Assembly: GCA_023678885.1 (NCBI GenBank)
Contig: CM042962.1
Coordinates: 22,148,336 to 22,212,335, forward strand
Direction of reading: 5' to 3'
DNA from: Pogostemon cablin
Lineage: Eukaryota > Streptophyta > Magnoliopsida > Lamiales > Lamiaceae
DNA length: 64,000 nucleotides
Shown here: positions 12,181-24,330 of the stretch, piece after piece
How the letters are laid out: every line of letters starts with the position of its first letter
Position numbering within the stretch: the first letter of the stretch is position 1
Position numbers and translations under genes: made by a program
Notes under the pieces: model-generated
What the model was told of the DNA's origin: nothing
What the model saw: only the letters and a program-made list of their open reading frames with translations
Databases searched by the model: none

Positions 12181-12431
12181 TGATGAAATGGATAAGTTGT
12201 ATCCAAAAGTGATGTTCAATATTCATAGGTGGTCCAAGTTACTTATTTACTATGGTTCATGTATTCTCATTTATTTCTAGTCAAAGTGTCTCTTTAATCA
12301 TAAAGAATGTATCCTATAAATAGGATCATGTATTGTCATTTGATGTATGAGAGAGTGAACTTAATATCAATTGAGAGATTCTAAATTCCTCCAAATTATT
12401 TAGTTCATTTTATCATCACCAAAACCCAACA
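12181..12431 (+). repeat. Copia 5' LTR
   Basis: 251 bp, TGATGAAATGG to CCAACA, with a TATAAAT box near 12312 as a likely promoter. The right LTR at 27196 has the same length. Confidence 0.92.
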
Positions 12432-12437
12432 TATTTG

Positions 12438-12450
12438 TGGTATCAGAGCC
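12438..12450 (+). other. Copia primer binding site (initiator tRNA-Met)
   Basis: TGGTATCAGAGCC, six bases after the LTR, is complementary to the 3' end of plant initiator tRNA-Met. Confidence 0.9.
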
Positions 12451-12485
12451 AACTTTAAGTCTGTTCTTCCTTCAAATATTCGAGC

Positions 12486-13509
12486 ATGGCAAGCAGCAGC
12501 GATCTTGCATTCACATACTCTCAACAAGGTGTTCCGATTTTTGCGGGACAAGATTATGAGCTATGAAGTGTATTGATGAAGATGTTATACATATCTCATG
12601 AATTATGGGATATAGTTAACGATGGGTTCAAATTACTCATTGCTACGGAGGAGGCAATCTTGACAGCAGCGTTAAATAGAGAGTACGAGGAGAACAAGAT
12701 AAAACATGCAAAAGCTTTGTCTTTCTTGCATCAAGGTGTAAGTCGATCCATTCTTCCACGTATTTCTACTGCCAAATCTTCCAAAGGTACTTGGGAGATT
12801 CTGAAAAATTAGTTTGGAGGACATGAAAAGGTGATTATGATCAAGTTGCAAAATTCATTGCTGGACTTCGATAATTTGATGATGAAAGAAAATGAAAGCA
12901 TGAAAGATTTTCTTTCTAGAGTATCCTCCATTGCAAATCAAATTAAAGGCTTTGGAGACAGTCTAGAAGATAAAAAATTATTGAGAAGGTACTTCGTTGC
13001 TTACCGATGAAGTTCGAACATGTGGTTGTTTCCATTGAAGAGTCTAAGGATTTATTAAAATTATCCTTAGAGGAGTTGATGGGTTCTCTTGAAGCACACG
13101 AGAAGAGATTGAGCAGGTTTTCAAACCAAAATCTTGAGCAAGCCTTCCAAGGAAAGGTTCAAATTCCACAACAAGATCGTATGAAAGATGGACAGCAAGA
13201 CAAGAAGAACGAACCACCTCAAAATTCTTTTTCCCGAGGAAGAGGTCAAGGAAGGCATCAGAATTTCCGTGGTCGAGGAGGACGAGGTAATAATGCTCCA
13301 AGAAATTCTCCCCAAAATTCTGATGATCAATTCTGCCGCATCTGTTGAAAGAATAATCACGACACAAGTGATTGTCGATTCAACTGTAAAAGGTGTAGAA
13401 ACGCTACACACTCTCATAGAGATTGTTGGTACAAAGAAGATGGTGAAAAGAAGGAGGCAAACTTCACCGAAAAAGAAGAAGCGGAGTAGGTATTCTATTC
13501 TTGCTTGAG
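12486..13509 (+). pseudogene. Copia gag remnant with zinc knuckle
   Basis: It begins MASSSDLAFTYSQQGVPIF with a good start 36 bases after the primer site. The frame meets a TGA at about 12564, where the family has a Trp in the FxGxxYxxW context. Further stops and shifts follow around 12810 and 13345. The C-terminal part is rich in Gln, Arg and Gly (QGKVQIPQQ, GRGQGRHQNFRGRGGRG) and leads into CRIC-stop-KNNHDTSDC. That matches the CX2CX4HX4C nucleocapsid knuckle except that one position is a stop codon. Gag would have packaged element RNA; this copy cannot make intact protein. Confidence 0.8.
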
Positions 13510-15469
13510 TTCACAATAAGAAACTGAAAATACTTGGTTTGTGGATAGTGGTTGCATTAATCACATGATAGGAAATAAGAAGATGTTCATTGATCTTGAT
13601 GAGTCTTATTCATCCAAAGTAAGACTCGGCGATGACAAATGACATAAAATCTCCGAAAAAGGAGAAATTGCAGTGAAGATAAAGGAGGGCAAAATCAGTG
13701 TTATCAAAGACGTTTTCTACATTCCGAATCTCGCTCAAAATTTGTTGAGTGTTGGGCAATTGCTTCAGTAAGATTACAAAGTGGAGTTTAATAATGGTCA
13801 TTGCACCATTGTTAATAAAGAAAAGAACCTCATCATGGCAAAGATCAAGATGACTCCAAACAAGATTTTTCCACTTCGTTTGCCATCAACAAAGGAATGT
13901 GCTCTCCAAAGTGCAACTCGAATTGAATAAGAAATTTGACACTTGAGGTATGGACATTTAAACTACAAAGGTTTGATTTTGCTTAAAAAGAAAAACATGG
14001 TTTTTGGTCTTCCACATATTGATGAACAGGATAGCCCATGTGAAGGATGTATTTTTGGAAAAATGCATCGTTTACCATTTCCAAAAACCTCGTATCGTGC
14101 AAAGTCTCCACTCGAACTTGTACATGCTGATATCTGTGGGCCTACTCAAATTTCTTCTCTAAATGACAATAGATATTTTCTTCTATTTGTCGACGATTAT
14201 ACAAGGATGATGTGGGTGTATATTTTAAAGCACAAGTCTGAAGCTTTCTGCAAGTTTTTTGAATTTAAGAAAATGGTGGAGAATCAAAGTGGCAAGAGTA
14301 TCAAAACTCTTCGCACTGATCGTGGAGGAGAATTCATTGGGAAATCCTTCATGAATTATTGCAAAGAAAATGGATTCAAAGGCAACTTACTGTTCGCTAC
14401 ACTCTATAACAAAATGGAGTAGTCGAACGTAAGAATCGTCTATTGTGGAGATGGCTCGGAGAATGATGGCAGGAAAAGGACTTCTAAAAAGTTATTGGGC
14501 TGAAGCTATTTTAACAGCGATGTACATCTTGAATCGATGTCCAATGAAAGCAGTTTTGGATAGAACTCCATACGAGGCATGGCATCAAAGAAAACCACAT
14601 GCTCATCATATGAAAATTTTTGGTTCTATTGCTTATTCTCATATTCCATCCCAAAAGAGAGAAATATTTGATGATAAAAGTGAGAAGCTCATTTTCATTG
14701 GTTATAGAGACGAGTCGAAAGTGTATCGTTTGCTAAATCCAAAAAATAATAGCTTGGTTATCTCATGAGATGTGTTTTTTGATGAGCAGCAGTCATGGAA
14801 TTTTGATGAAGCCGATCATCATGTGAATTTTAAGGTTGTGCCATTATTGTCTCCGAATTCAGTTAATCAATCAAGCACCGGAGAAACTTCTACTCATGAT
14901 CCAAATTTGGTGGAAATTATTGGTGATGCATCTCAAATTCCTGTAAGAAGATTCAGAAGCTTGACCGATATATATGCTACGGCAAATGTGGCACTAGATG
15001 CAGGTGAACCTGAAACTTTTGAAGAAGCATTCAAAAAGGATATTTGGCAAAAGGCAATGCAAGAAGAAATTGCAAGTATTGAGAAGAACAATACTTGGGA
15101 GCTAGTTGATCTTCCGAGAGGGAAACATAAAATTGGAGTGAAATGGGTCTTCAAGACCAAGTTGAATGAAGACAGAACGATTCAAAAGCATAAAGCTCAG
15201 CTAGTTGCAAAGGGGTACTCGCAACAGACCGGAGTGGATTTTAATGAGACATTTGCCCTGGTTGTTCGGATGGAAACCATTCGGATTGTTCTTGCTCTTG
15301 CCTCACAATTTGTGCTGCCCGTATATAAATTAGATGTGAAGTCGGCATTCCTTAATGGAGATTTGGAAGAAGAAGTGTATATCCAACAACCTGATGGATT
15401 TATTGTTGAAGGAAATGAAGAAAAGTCTATCATCTCAAGAAAGCATTGTATGGGCTTAAGCAAGCACCT
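13510..15469 (+). pseudogene. Copia pol remnant, part 1: protease, integrase, 5' RT
   Basis: Around 13540-13760 a decayed protease region reads W-F-V-D-S-G then INHM, and PNLAQNLLSVGQL. The GAG-pre-integrase and integrase follow (LNYKGLILL, CEGCIFGKMHRLPF, HADICGPTQ, FVDDYTRMMWVY, LRTDRGGEF), then the integrase C-terminus to 14768. RT begins at WQKAMQEEIASIEKNNTWEL and runs through GVKWVFKTK, AQLVAKGYSQ and LDVKSAFLNGDLEEEVY, to a broken KHCMGLSKH where LYGLKQAP is expected. Stops lie at about 13626, 13768, 14420 and 14766. The frame is then cut by Athila-2 and resumes at 26127. Confidence 0.85.
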
Positions 15470-16864
15470 TGTTAGGCAATTATTGCGCACCTCAATTAAA
15501 ATCCCCAAGTGTAGGGATGTCAATTGTAATGGCAAGTACCCCAATTAAAAATAATATTGTTCCCACTAAGACGGCAAATTATCTATTTAATTTATACTAC
15601 TATTTAATTAGAACTATCGTAACCAAATTTTCAATAATCCGTAGCAAATAGACAATATTAATTATGTATGCACACAAGCTAACACAATATACCAAACATC
15701 ATGGGCAACATCAATAGCATATTATGAAGACGTTACACAAATATTAACAAAGTCTTATAGAATCAAATAAACAAGAATATACAATAGCATAAATTCACAA
15801 TATTTGTCTAGGGTTCCAAATCAAATACTCTAACCTTCAATCCTTAGAACTCTAAAAGGTATCTAGCCCATGAGGTCACAAACAACCCTTATGGCTAACA
15901 AGTTCATAATCAAAACAACAAAAGAAGAAATTAAAGAAAAGAATTTGAAACCCTAGTGTCACGTGGTTTGCGTTCTTCCCCGTCTCTCCGATTGGATCGC
16001 TCTCCCAATCGCACTAGAATCCTCCTCTGGACCGATGGAATGGATGGATGAATGATAGGTGAAGGGTAGAAGATGGAGGCGAAAGCGAGCGTGTGATGGT
16101 GAATGCGTGAGTCTACCTCCGATGATGAAGTCTCGCCCTCTCCCCTCTTCTCTTTTTTTTGTCCCTCATGTGCGTGTATGATAGGTGTTAGGCATAATGG
16201 TTGGTGTGTGATTGGGATTTGCTCAATTTTTTAAATTTAATAATCACAATGGGGCCCACTACTTCCGTTAGAATTCAACTCAACACATGTGCATGTATGA
16301 CAATTGATTCAAAATTAATTAATCCATATGGGCCCATCCATTAACATATTTGATGGCCCACATTAATTGAAGTCCACAAATTCTACTGCCAACAACCCAA
16401 TTCATCTAATTTCATGCTCTAACTTGTCATGACGTCGCATGAGGTCTTATTTTGGGCCAAAATTTAACAAGTTTCGAAAATTTCGTCAACAACTGCGCAG
16501 TCTCACCGTTTTGGCCATAACTTTTTCATTATAACTCCGATTAAGGTGATTCCTACGGCCACGCGTTTCTCTCTTCCGTGGCTTTCAAACCATGTCTCAC
16601 ACGATCAGTTTCGAATTCCACACGAACACAGAATAATTATGGAAAATGGATGTCTGTTTGCTTGCAAGTAGCACAAGTTCACCCTTCATTCCAACTTTGC
16701 ATTTTTTTTATCCCTTATTCCTATCAAAACACAACAAAATACCTTAGAAGCACCATAATCATGCAAAATACGTAAACCATACAATTCTATATGAATATAT
16801 GGCCTTATTCTAACAAAAACAGTGTATTTTGAGATCGAAAATATGTAAATTTCCACTCTCATCA
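15470..16864 (-). repeat. Athila-2 3' LTR (short version)
   Basis: 1395 bp. It matches the right LTR except that about 400 bp, corresponding to roughly 24498-24900, is missing: the text jumps from CAAATTTTCA to ATAATCCGTAGC. Confidence 0.9.
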
Positions 16865-18500
16865 ACCCCCCAAACTACCATGTTGTTCGTCCCCGAACAA
16901 CGAATTCAAAATAAAAGAGAGATGAGAGTTGAAATTCTATAGCAAATAAGGGATCACACACATCCAAACCAAGATAATACACCCAAATGCCAATATTCTA
17001 TCAACTGAAACACGCACGTCAAATTAGTCACTTCCCATTTCAGAATGCTCATCATCCATTCTCACAGAATGTATTTACACTCATCGCTCAAGTGTGAGCT
17101 ATACACTCTCATGGTTAAAATATATGCACTCAAATCAATTTAGATGCACACGTAACCATAAGCTTGATAATTATTTGGACTCTCCACTAACTTGAAAAAC
17201 TTAACGATGAAATCACAAAGGACTTGCTTTGGGCTGTAACGTTGGCTCTTTGGACAAGGGTTGGTAAATATGGGATAAGTGACTCGATCACTAGTAAAGA
17301 ATCAATAATAGAGATACATCTTCAACACATATACCTGACAAATCAATTTCCTTCTCTTTTTTCTCTTTTCACTTCTTTTCATAATTCAATCCTCCATTTA
17401 CCACCGAATCAACGTCTTCCTATCTTCTATTTCTTTTTCTTTTAATTAGGGTACCAGTTTCAGGTACTACCCTATAACTGGAGTACCAGTTTCAGGCACT
17501 ACCCCCCTTTTTGCAAGCTTTAACTATTCTTCAGGTTTAATCACTTTCCACCACGTTCATCTTCCCAAATTTCATTACACACTACCAACCTTACTCCTTT
17601 AATTCTCTACTAAGATAGATATTTAAAGGTCTTTAAAGGATTAAGTTGGCTACCTTTATAGGCTTCCAACGAATAAGGCTTAATGGCTCAAACGGGAAAC
17701 TAAGGATTATATAACAGGGTAGGATAAACATTTGGCTAGTGACTCAAATACGAACAAAATGGCCTAAGATCATTTCCCATCATCTACTCAATCATCTAGC
17801 CTCAAGTAGATTAAGAGTAAAATTCTAAAATACATGCATGTAAATGATGCACTTAAGAAAGAAATCAGTCACGTGTAATTCTCATGATTCATTGAAGCTC
17901 AAATCTCACATGGGTAATAGAATAATGAGCATTCCTACATAGGTCTATGAACCAATTTTAATACTTGCAACAATCTCAAGCATTCCAATATTCAAATACA
18001 TCTCTAGCTGGATTATCACAATTATTTCACAGCACCACATTATCAATTAATCACAAATTCAATTCAATCAAGTGCTTAGAAAGATCCAACAATCATCCTC
18101 AAGAACCCAAAAATTAACCAAGTAGAAACTAGGATAAACACTCAACAAAAACAAATAAATGACATACACCTGGACAATCACAAAAAAATTGACCTCTCAA
18201 TATAATCAAATGAATCAAAAATACCAAAAAAATCGAAAAAAAAATTAATCATCCAAGCACACAACACAATGAAGCAACTTTACTTTGGTGCAACAAGACG
18301 CAAGTATACACATATTCCTCCCCCCCAAACTTAGATCAAACAAAGGGAGAGCATAAGTTTGAAAAGAAGTTTATACTGTAGTCAAGCACACCTAATAAAA
18401 TTTACACATTGACACAGACTCAATAAAGCAATTAAAAATGGGAGGCTCAGCCCCCAACAAGTGCTCAAGTTTAACATCGTCGAGTCACGATGGCTACCTC
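16865..18500 (-). other. Athila-2 polypurine tract and long 3' untranslated region
   Basis: Next to the LTR the minus strand reads GTAGTTTGGGGGGTT, a polypurine tract. The following 1.6 kb is non-coding, with T/C-rich runs and an imperfect tandem pair containing GTACCAGTTTCAGG near 17450-17510. A long 3' UTR is typical of Athila elements. No gene seen. Confidence 0.65.
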
Positions 18501-20588
18501 TAACTTAAGTACTCTAGAGAGAGCACTTGCTTATCAAGCAGGGATTTGTAATGTTTCAACCTCTGTCCATTCGCCACCATAATCTCACCTTTTTCATCCT
18601 TCAATTCGAAACTCCCCCCTCCACAGGCTTTCTGTATGACATAAGGTCCAGTTCACTTAGACTTCAACTTACCTACAAACAATTTGAGACGAGAATTGAA
18701 AAGAAGTACCTGATCACCAACGTTGAACTCTTTAAAATGGATCTTCACATCATGCCATCTCTTCATCCTTGCTTTGAAGATCCTCGAATTCTCATAGGCA
18801 CTCTCTTTGAACTCATCTAACTCATTGATCTGAGTAAGACGAAAATCCTTTGCATCATCCATGCTCAAGTTCAAACGCCTTATCGCCCAAAGAGTTTTAT
18901 GTTCAATCTACACCGAAAATTGGAAAAATTTTCCATAAACTATTTGGTATGGTGACATCCCTAAGACCGTCTTGAACGCAGTCCTGAATCCCCACAAAGC
19001 ATCCTCAAGCTTCGTAAACCAATCCTTCCTTGTGCTTCCCACTGTCTTTCCCAACACCTACTTAATCTGACGATTAGACACCTCAGCCTGCCCATTTGCT
19101 TGTGGATGATAGGGTGTAGTAACCCTATGCTTCACTCCATACTCTCGAAGCACTTTCTCCAACATCTTATTCACAAAATGGCTACCTCCATCACTAATGA
19201 GTGCCTTCGATACCCCATACCTGTTGAAAATATTCTTCTTTATGAACTCCTACACCACTTTCGCCTCATTCGTCCTGGTTGGAATTGCTTCAACCCATTT
19301 CGATACATAGTCCACTGCAAGCAGGATGTAGAGGAATCCATTAGATGTGGGAAATGGCCCCATAAAATCGATTCTCCACTCATCAAAAATCTCCACTATG
19401 ATGCTAGGCTGCAAAGGCATCTCATCTCTTTTTGAAATATTCCCCATTCGCTGGCATCTATCACATGTATCAACATACTCTTGACAGCTCTTGAATAGGG
19501 TTGGCCAATATAAACTAGATTGAAGCACTTTCTGAGCAGTCTTTTGGGCGGCGCCGAAGTGACCCCATCTGAGAGTGACAAAAATCCAGCACACTCTCCC
19601 ATTCTACCTCAGGAACACACCTCCGGATAATGGAATCAGTGTAGATTTGTAGACCCATGGCTCCTCCCATAATATAGTTTGTATATCATGCAGAAACTTG
19701 ACCATCTGGTGACTACACAACTGATATAGTTTGACCCCCGTTGCAATATAGTTCACGTAGTCAGCATACCAGGGGACATCCATTTCCTTTGTCCCAGAGT
19801 ATGTCTTCGAAACAGCGAAGACCTGTTTGATGTCCACCATCAGTATCTTCTCATCAGGAAAGTACTCTTTGATTACCTCATCTGTGTTGTCACAATGCTC
19901 CTTCTTCTCAATTCGCGACAGGTGGTCGGTTAGGACATTCTTGCTACCTTTCTTATCCCGAATCTCCATGTCGAACTCTTGTAACAAGAGGATCCATCTG
20001 ATTATCCTCGGCTTTGCATCTTTCTTATCCATCAAGTATCTGATAGCCGAGTGATCAGTGTACACCACAGTTTTCAAGCCAACCAAGTAAGGTCGAAAAT
20101 TATCAAAAGCATACACCACCGCCAAGAATTCCTTCTCGATGACAGTATAATTCTTTTGAGCAGAGTCGAACGTCTTACTTGCATAATTTATCGCATGAAA
20201 CTTTTTGTCTCTCATCTGCCCCAACACAACTCCCAACACTGTATCACTAGCATCACATTCCAGCACAAAGGGCTGAATCCAATTCGGAGTAATAAGAATC
20301 GGAGCAGTGAAAAGCATGCAAGCAAGTATCATCAAAATCAAAAGTAACATCTTTTTCAAGCAACTTGGACAGCGGTTTTGAATATTTGGAGAAATCTTTA
20401 ATGAATCTCCTATAGAATCCCGCATGCCCCAAGAAAGATCAAACTCCTTTTTCATTAGTGGGCGGTGGAAGCTTCTCAATTACCACCACCTTGGCACGAT
20501 CAACCTGAAGACCTGCAACAGAAACATGATGTCCCAAGACTATCCCATCTCTCACTATGAAATGACATTTTTCCCAGTTCAAGACGAG

Positions 20589-20687
20589 GGTGCATTACAC
20601 AAACCAAATGGTAATTTCCTCAAAAATGGCCATCATACACCTTTGAAAAGTCGCAGGTGCATTACACAAACCAAATGGTAATTTCCT
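20589..20687 (+). repeat. 32-bp direct repeat within Athila-2 RT
   Basis: The same 32 bases occur at 20589-20620 and 20656-20687, beginning GGTGCATTACACAAACC. On the minus strand each copy encodes KLPFGLCNAP-type RT sequence. In normal RT this occurs once, so the second copy marks a rearrangement. Confidence 0.85.
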
Positions 20688-21425
20688 AAAGGCAAATGTG
20701 CCATAAGCGCAGGTAAATGTTATCTTTTTCTAATCCCCTGGTGTAATCATTATATGATTGTAACCAGTGTACCCGTCCAAGAAATAGTAGAAATCATACC
20801 CTGGAAGTCTATCTAGCATCTGGTCCATAAAGGGTAAAGGAAAATGATCCTTACGCGTGTTCTCATTCAACTTCCTATAATCAACACACACACGCCACCC
20901 TGTAGGTACTCTAGTCGCAAGCATTTCACCTTTATCAGATAAAATTATAGTCATTCCCCCCTTCTTAGCTACCACATGCAACGGACTCACATAGGTACTA
21001 TTGTTAATAAGGTAGATAATGTCTGCATCTAACCATGTAAGCACTTGTTTCCTAACCACCTCTTGCATAGCAGGGTTCAACCTCCGCTGATGCTGCACAG
21101 AACATTTAGTTTCATCATCTAACCTAATTTTATGCATATAAAAAGTAGGATTAATCCCTTTAAGTCTTTAATTGTCCACCCTATAGCAGACTTATACTTT
21201 CTCAACACAATTAGCAATTTGTCAAGTTCACATTTAGATAAGGTAGAAGATACGATTACTGGAAAAGTTTCTTCCTCCCCCAAATAAGCGTACATCAGAT
21301 GATCTGGAAGTGGCTTAAGCTCAGTCTTCTTATCCTCCTTTATATTGTCTCCTTCAACTCGAAGAGGCAGATATTCCCTTGTCCACATGGCTTCTTCCAC
21401 TGGTGGGTCCTCTTGTTTGTACCTG

Positions 21426-21474
21426 TTCTCATCAAAATTAAGTAAGGTGTTCTCATCAAAATTAAGTAAGGTCT
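21426..21474 (+). repeat. 24-bp tandem duplication in Athila-2 polyprotein
   Basis: Two adjacent near-identical 24-bp units (TCTCATCAAAATTAAGTAAG core). On the minus strand they give TLLNFDEN twice in a row, an in-frame duplication. Confidence 0.8.
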
Positions 21475-24306
21475 CAAGAAAATCAATAGCAAGTTCATTA
21501 GACATACTATCAAGATCAGAATTAGGTAAAGTTAAAGATTCGCTTATGCACGTTTCCACTGGATCCTTAGATAGGATCAATGGCAAGTCTTCCTCCAAAT
21601 CTCCTCTACTACTTCAACCAACTTACACTTCTGATTTTCTGTGGGCCACTGCATCCCCTTATTCAATCAAAAGATGATTTTCTTATCGTTTACCCTTATC
21701 CTCAGCTCACCCTTAAATACATCAATCAGGGCTCTTCCAGTAGCTAGAAAAGGATGCCCCAAGATCAGAGGTGCCCCCTCTACATCATCTTCCATATCTA
21801 GAACCAAAAAGTCAACAGAAAAAACCAGGTTGGAGACTTTCACCAGCACGTCTTCAATAACCCCCTCTGGGTAAGTCAATGATCTGTTTGCTAACTGTAA
21901 AGCCACTGATGTAGGCCTCAACTCCCCCAAACCAAGCTTTTTGAACACGGACAAGGGCATCAAATTAATATTGGCTCCAAGGTCACACAACGCTTTCCTT
22001 GTAGGCCCTTTTCCTATCTCACAAGGGATTATAAAGCTACCAGGATCCTTTAGCTTTTCAGGTAACTTTCTCTGGATAATAGAGCTACAATTTTCTGTCA
22101 GGTTTACCATCTCTACACTGTTCAGACTCCTCTTTCTGGAGATGAGCTCTTAGATAAACCTTGCATAATAAGGCATGTGATCCAAAGCATCCGAAAATGG
22201 AATTATGATCTGAATGCTCCTCATTACCTCAGCAAACTTTCTGAATTTCTCATCGAAGCTCTTTGACAGCAATCTTTGAGGAAATGGAATTGGCACCCTT
22301 GTTTTTGGTAGACCCAAACTATCCTTCTCAAACACCTCTTCTGTCTCTCTCAATTTCATTGCTTGCTGCCATTTTTTATCAGCTATTGCTTGATCTGATT
22401 GGCTCACTACTGTATTCGGACGTGCAGGAAACCCTGGAAGTGAGCTTGTATCTAGATGGGGTTGTACTGAACCTTGATGATCTTCGTGATCTGCAGGTAC
22501 ACTGGGCTCAACTTGATCAGCCCCCAATCTTGGCTCTTCTTGAACTGCTTCCAAGCTAGTACCTAAGTGTCTTTGCTTTTCCTCTGTCTTATCCTGCATT
22601 AGTTCTGGCCCCTCATATGGCTTCCCAGACCTCAGAGTGATTTCTTTTGCACTTTCCTTGGGGTTTATTTCCGTGTCTGATGGAAACTTCCCTTTTTGAA
22701 AATGTTGCTGCTGCTGGTTTACCATGGTAGAGATCTGCCCCATTGAATATGTCAGATTCTGCAACTGCTTGTTCACTTCCTTATTTTGTTTTGTCATGTT
22801 CGAGACCATGAGTACTATACAGTTGTTGATCTTATTGATGTTAGCATCATTTTTTTGCATGTATTTTGCTAACACATCATCAATACTGGGCTTGGCTCCA
22901 TGGTCAAAGTTTGGAGGGTATGGGACTGCATTGTTGGGATTAGAATAGGAAAAGTTTTTGTGTCTCTTCTGATTCTACCAACCTCCTTGATTGCTTGGAC
23001 CTCCTTGACTGCTAGGTCCTCCCCCTTGATTATTTCTCCAGTTGGAATTGCCTTGAGGGTATCTGTTTCCTTGCCAGTTCTGCGGTGCTCTTGAACCTTG
23101 GAGACTTTGCCCCATAGCCAAATTTGCATCTTCTACTTTTTGCACGTTCATCACCACATCATCACTAGCAGGTCCTTGGTTGACACCCCACTGTTACCTG
23201 ATATCAAAGTAACTAGGTGTTTATTCATCTGTTCTAACTGGGAGAAAACTTTATTATTTCTATACGCTTCAGAAAACTTCTCCTCAACCTTAGCAACTTT
23301 CCCAAGTATATAAGTCCCTCTAATCCTTTCCGATGGCCAATCTCTAGAGTTCATCGAGATGTCATTGAACAACTTCTCCACTACATTTGACGTTTTCCCA
23401 AAGATCGTTCCTCCAGCAGAAGCACGACTAGCACTTTAGACTCATTGTTAAGACCATTATAAAAGACACTGATGAGCTGTGACTTTTTGAGTCCATGTTG
23501 TGGACATCTCCTCAATGCATCAATGAATCTCTCCTAAGCTTCTACAAACGATTTGTCTCTTCTCTGTTTGAACTGATTAATTTCTTGCTACAGTACAAGA
23601 ATCTTCCCTGGTGGAATAAAACGATCCACAAATAGTTGCTGCAACTCAGTCCAATTAACAAAGCTGTCCCCAGTCAACTTGTCATACAACTCCCTTGCCT
23701 TGTCAGCTAGAGAAAACCAGAAAAGCCGCATCTTCCATCTATCATTAGTATTGTCAGCGGCTTTAACTGTATCCATGTAGCTGTTGAAGTGCTTCAAATG
23801 TCCATAGGGTTCATCGAAAACACCTCCGGCGAAAGGATTTTTCTCCACCATGTTGATCAGGGATGGTTTTATATCATTTGCTTCATCAGCTTGAATGGCC
23901 CCAACTACGCCTGATCCTCCAAGATTGGTAGACTTGAACGTCTCCTAGATGACAATATCATCTTCATGTGTTCTATCTCCCGTAATTGCTAATTCTACTG
24001 CTGTTTCTACTTCAACTTCTGACTCAGCTACTTTTGGGATAACCTGATATTCAATCTTTTCTTTCTCCTTCTCTACAACTGTTTTAGGTGTTTATGTATC
24101 CACTTTCTTTTTCGAATTCGGTACCTTAACAGCCTTAGGAGGTGCTTTGATCTTCTTTGCTGCTCCTCTCCTTTTTCTAGCAGACGCTTCAACCTCCGGA
24201 TCAAATTCAAGATTCTGTGTTCCCTTCTTTGACCTGGTGTGCATGCAACTTCAAGAAAATTAAAATTGTAGATAATTAAATCTCAAAGCAAATAAATAAT
24301 TTACTG

Positions 24307-24324
24307 TCCCCGGTAGCGGTGCCA
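24307..24324 (-). other. Athila-2 primer binding site (tRNA-Asp type)
   Basis: On the minus strand, six bases after the 5' LTR: TGGCACCGCTACCGGGGA. It differs from the tRNA-Asp-complementary TGGCGCCGTTGCCGGGGA at three positions. Confidence 0.8.
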
Positions 24325-24330
24325 AAAACT

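Larger units (their letters stand above)
18500..24244 (-). pseudogene. Athila-2 gag-pol polyprotein remnant
   Basis: Gag starts with MHTRSKKGTQ at 24244 and meets an in-frame TAA at 24092. The same frame resumes at 23851 (FAGGVFDEPYGHLKHF, RLFWFSLADKARELY) and ends at 23588. Gag then continues in other frames to 22150, including EITLRSGKPYEGP. Protease (22110-21667) has ALCDLGANINLMPL and LILGHPFLATGRALID. The linker at 21598-21119 has ELKPLPDHLMYAYLG. RT (21137-20730) has GWRVCVDYRKLN and PLPFMDQML. The RT centre is rearranged and lacks the catalytic aspartate pair. RNase H (20479-19604) has FVLECDASDTVLG, VIEKEFLAVVYAF and VYTDHSAIRYL. Integrase (19594-18653) has the H2C2 part CDRCQRMGNIS, WRIDFMGPFP and the C-terminal NVGDQVLLFNSRLKLF. 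It cannot encode a working polyprotein. Confidence 0.85.

Noticed and set aside
11952..12206. Start codon MDTTYPFHQ for the PMD gene
   Set aside because: The first residues come from the copia LTR, and the same LTR start gives MDTTYPFH at 27221. It is not the native PMD start.
12438..12450. tRNA-like sequence TGGTATCAGAGCC (also on the minus strand at 39274)
   Set aside because: It is the retroelement primer binding site directly after an LTR. No cloverleaf or anticodon arm is present.
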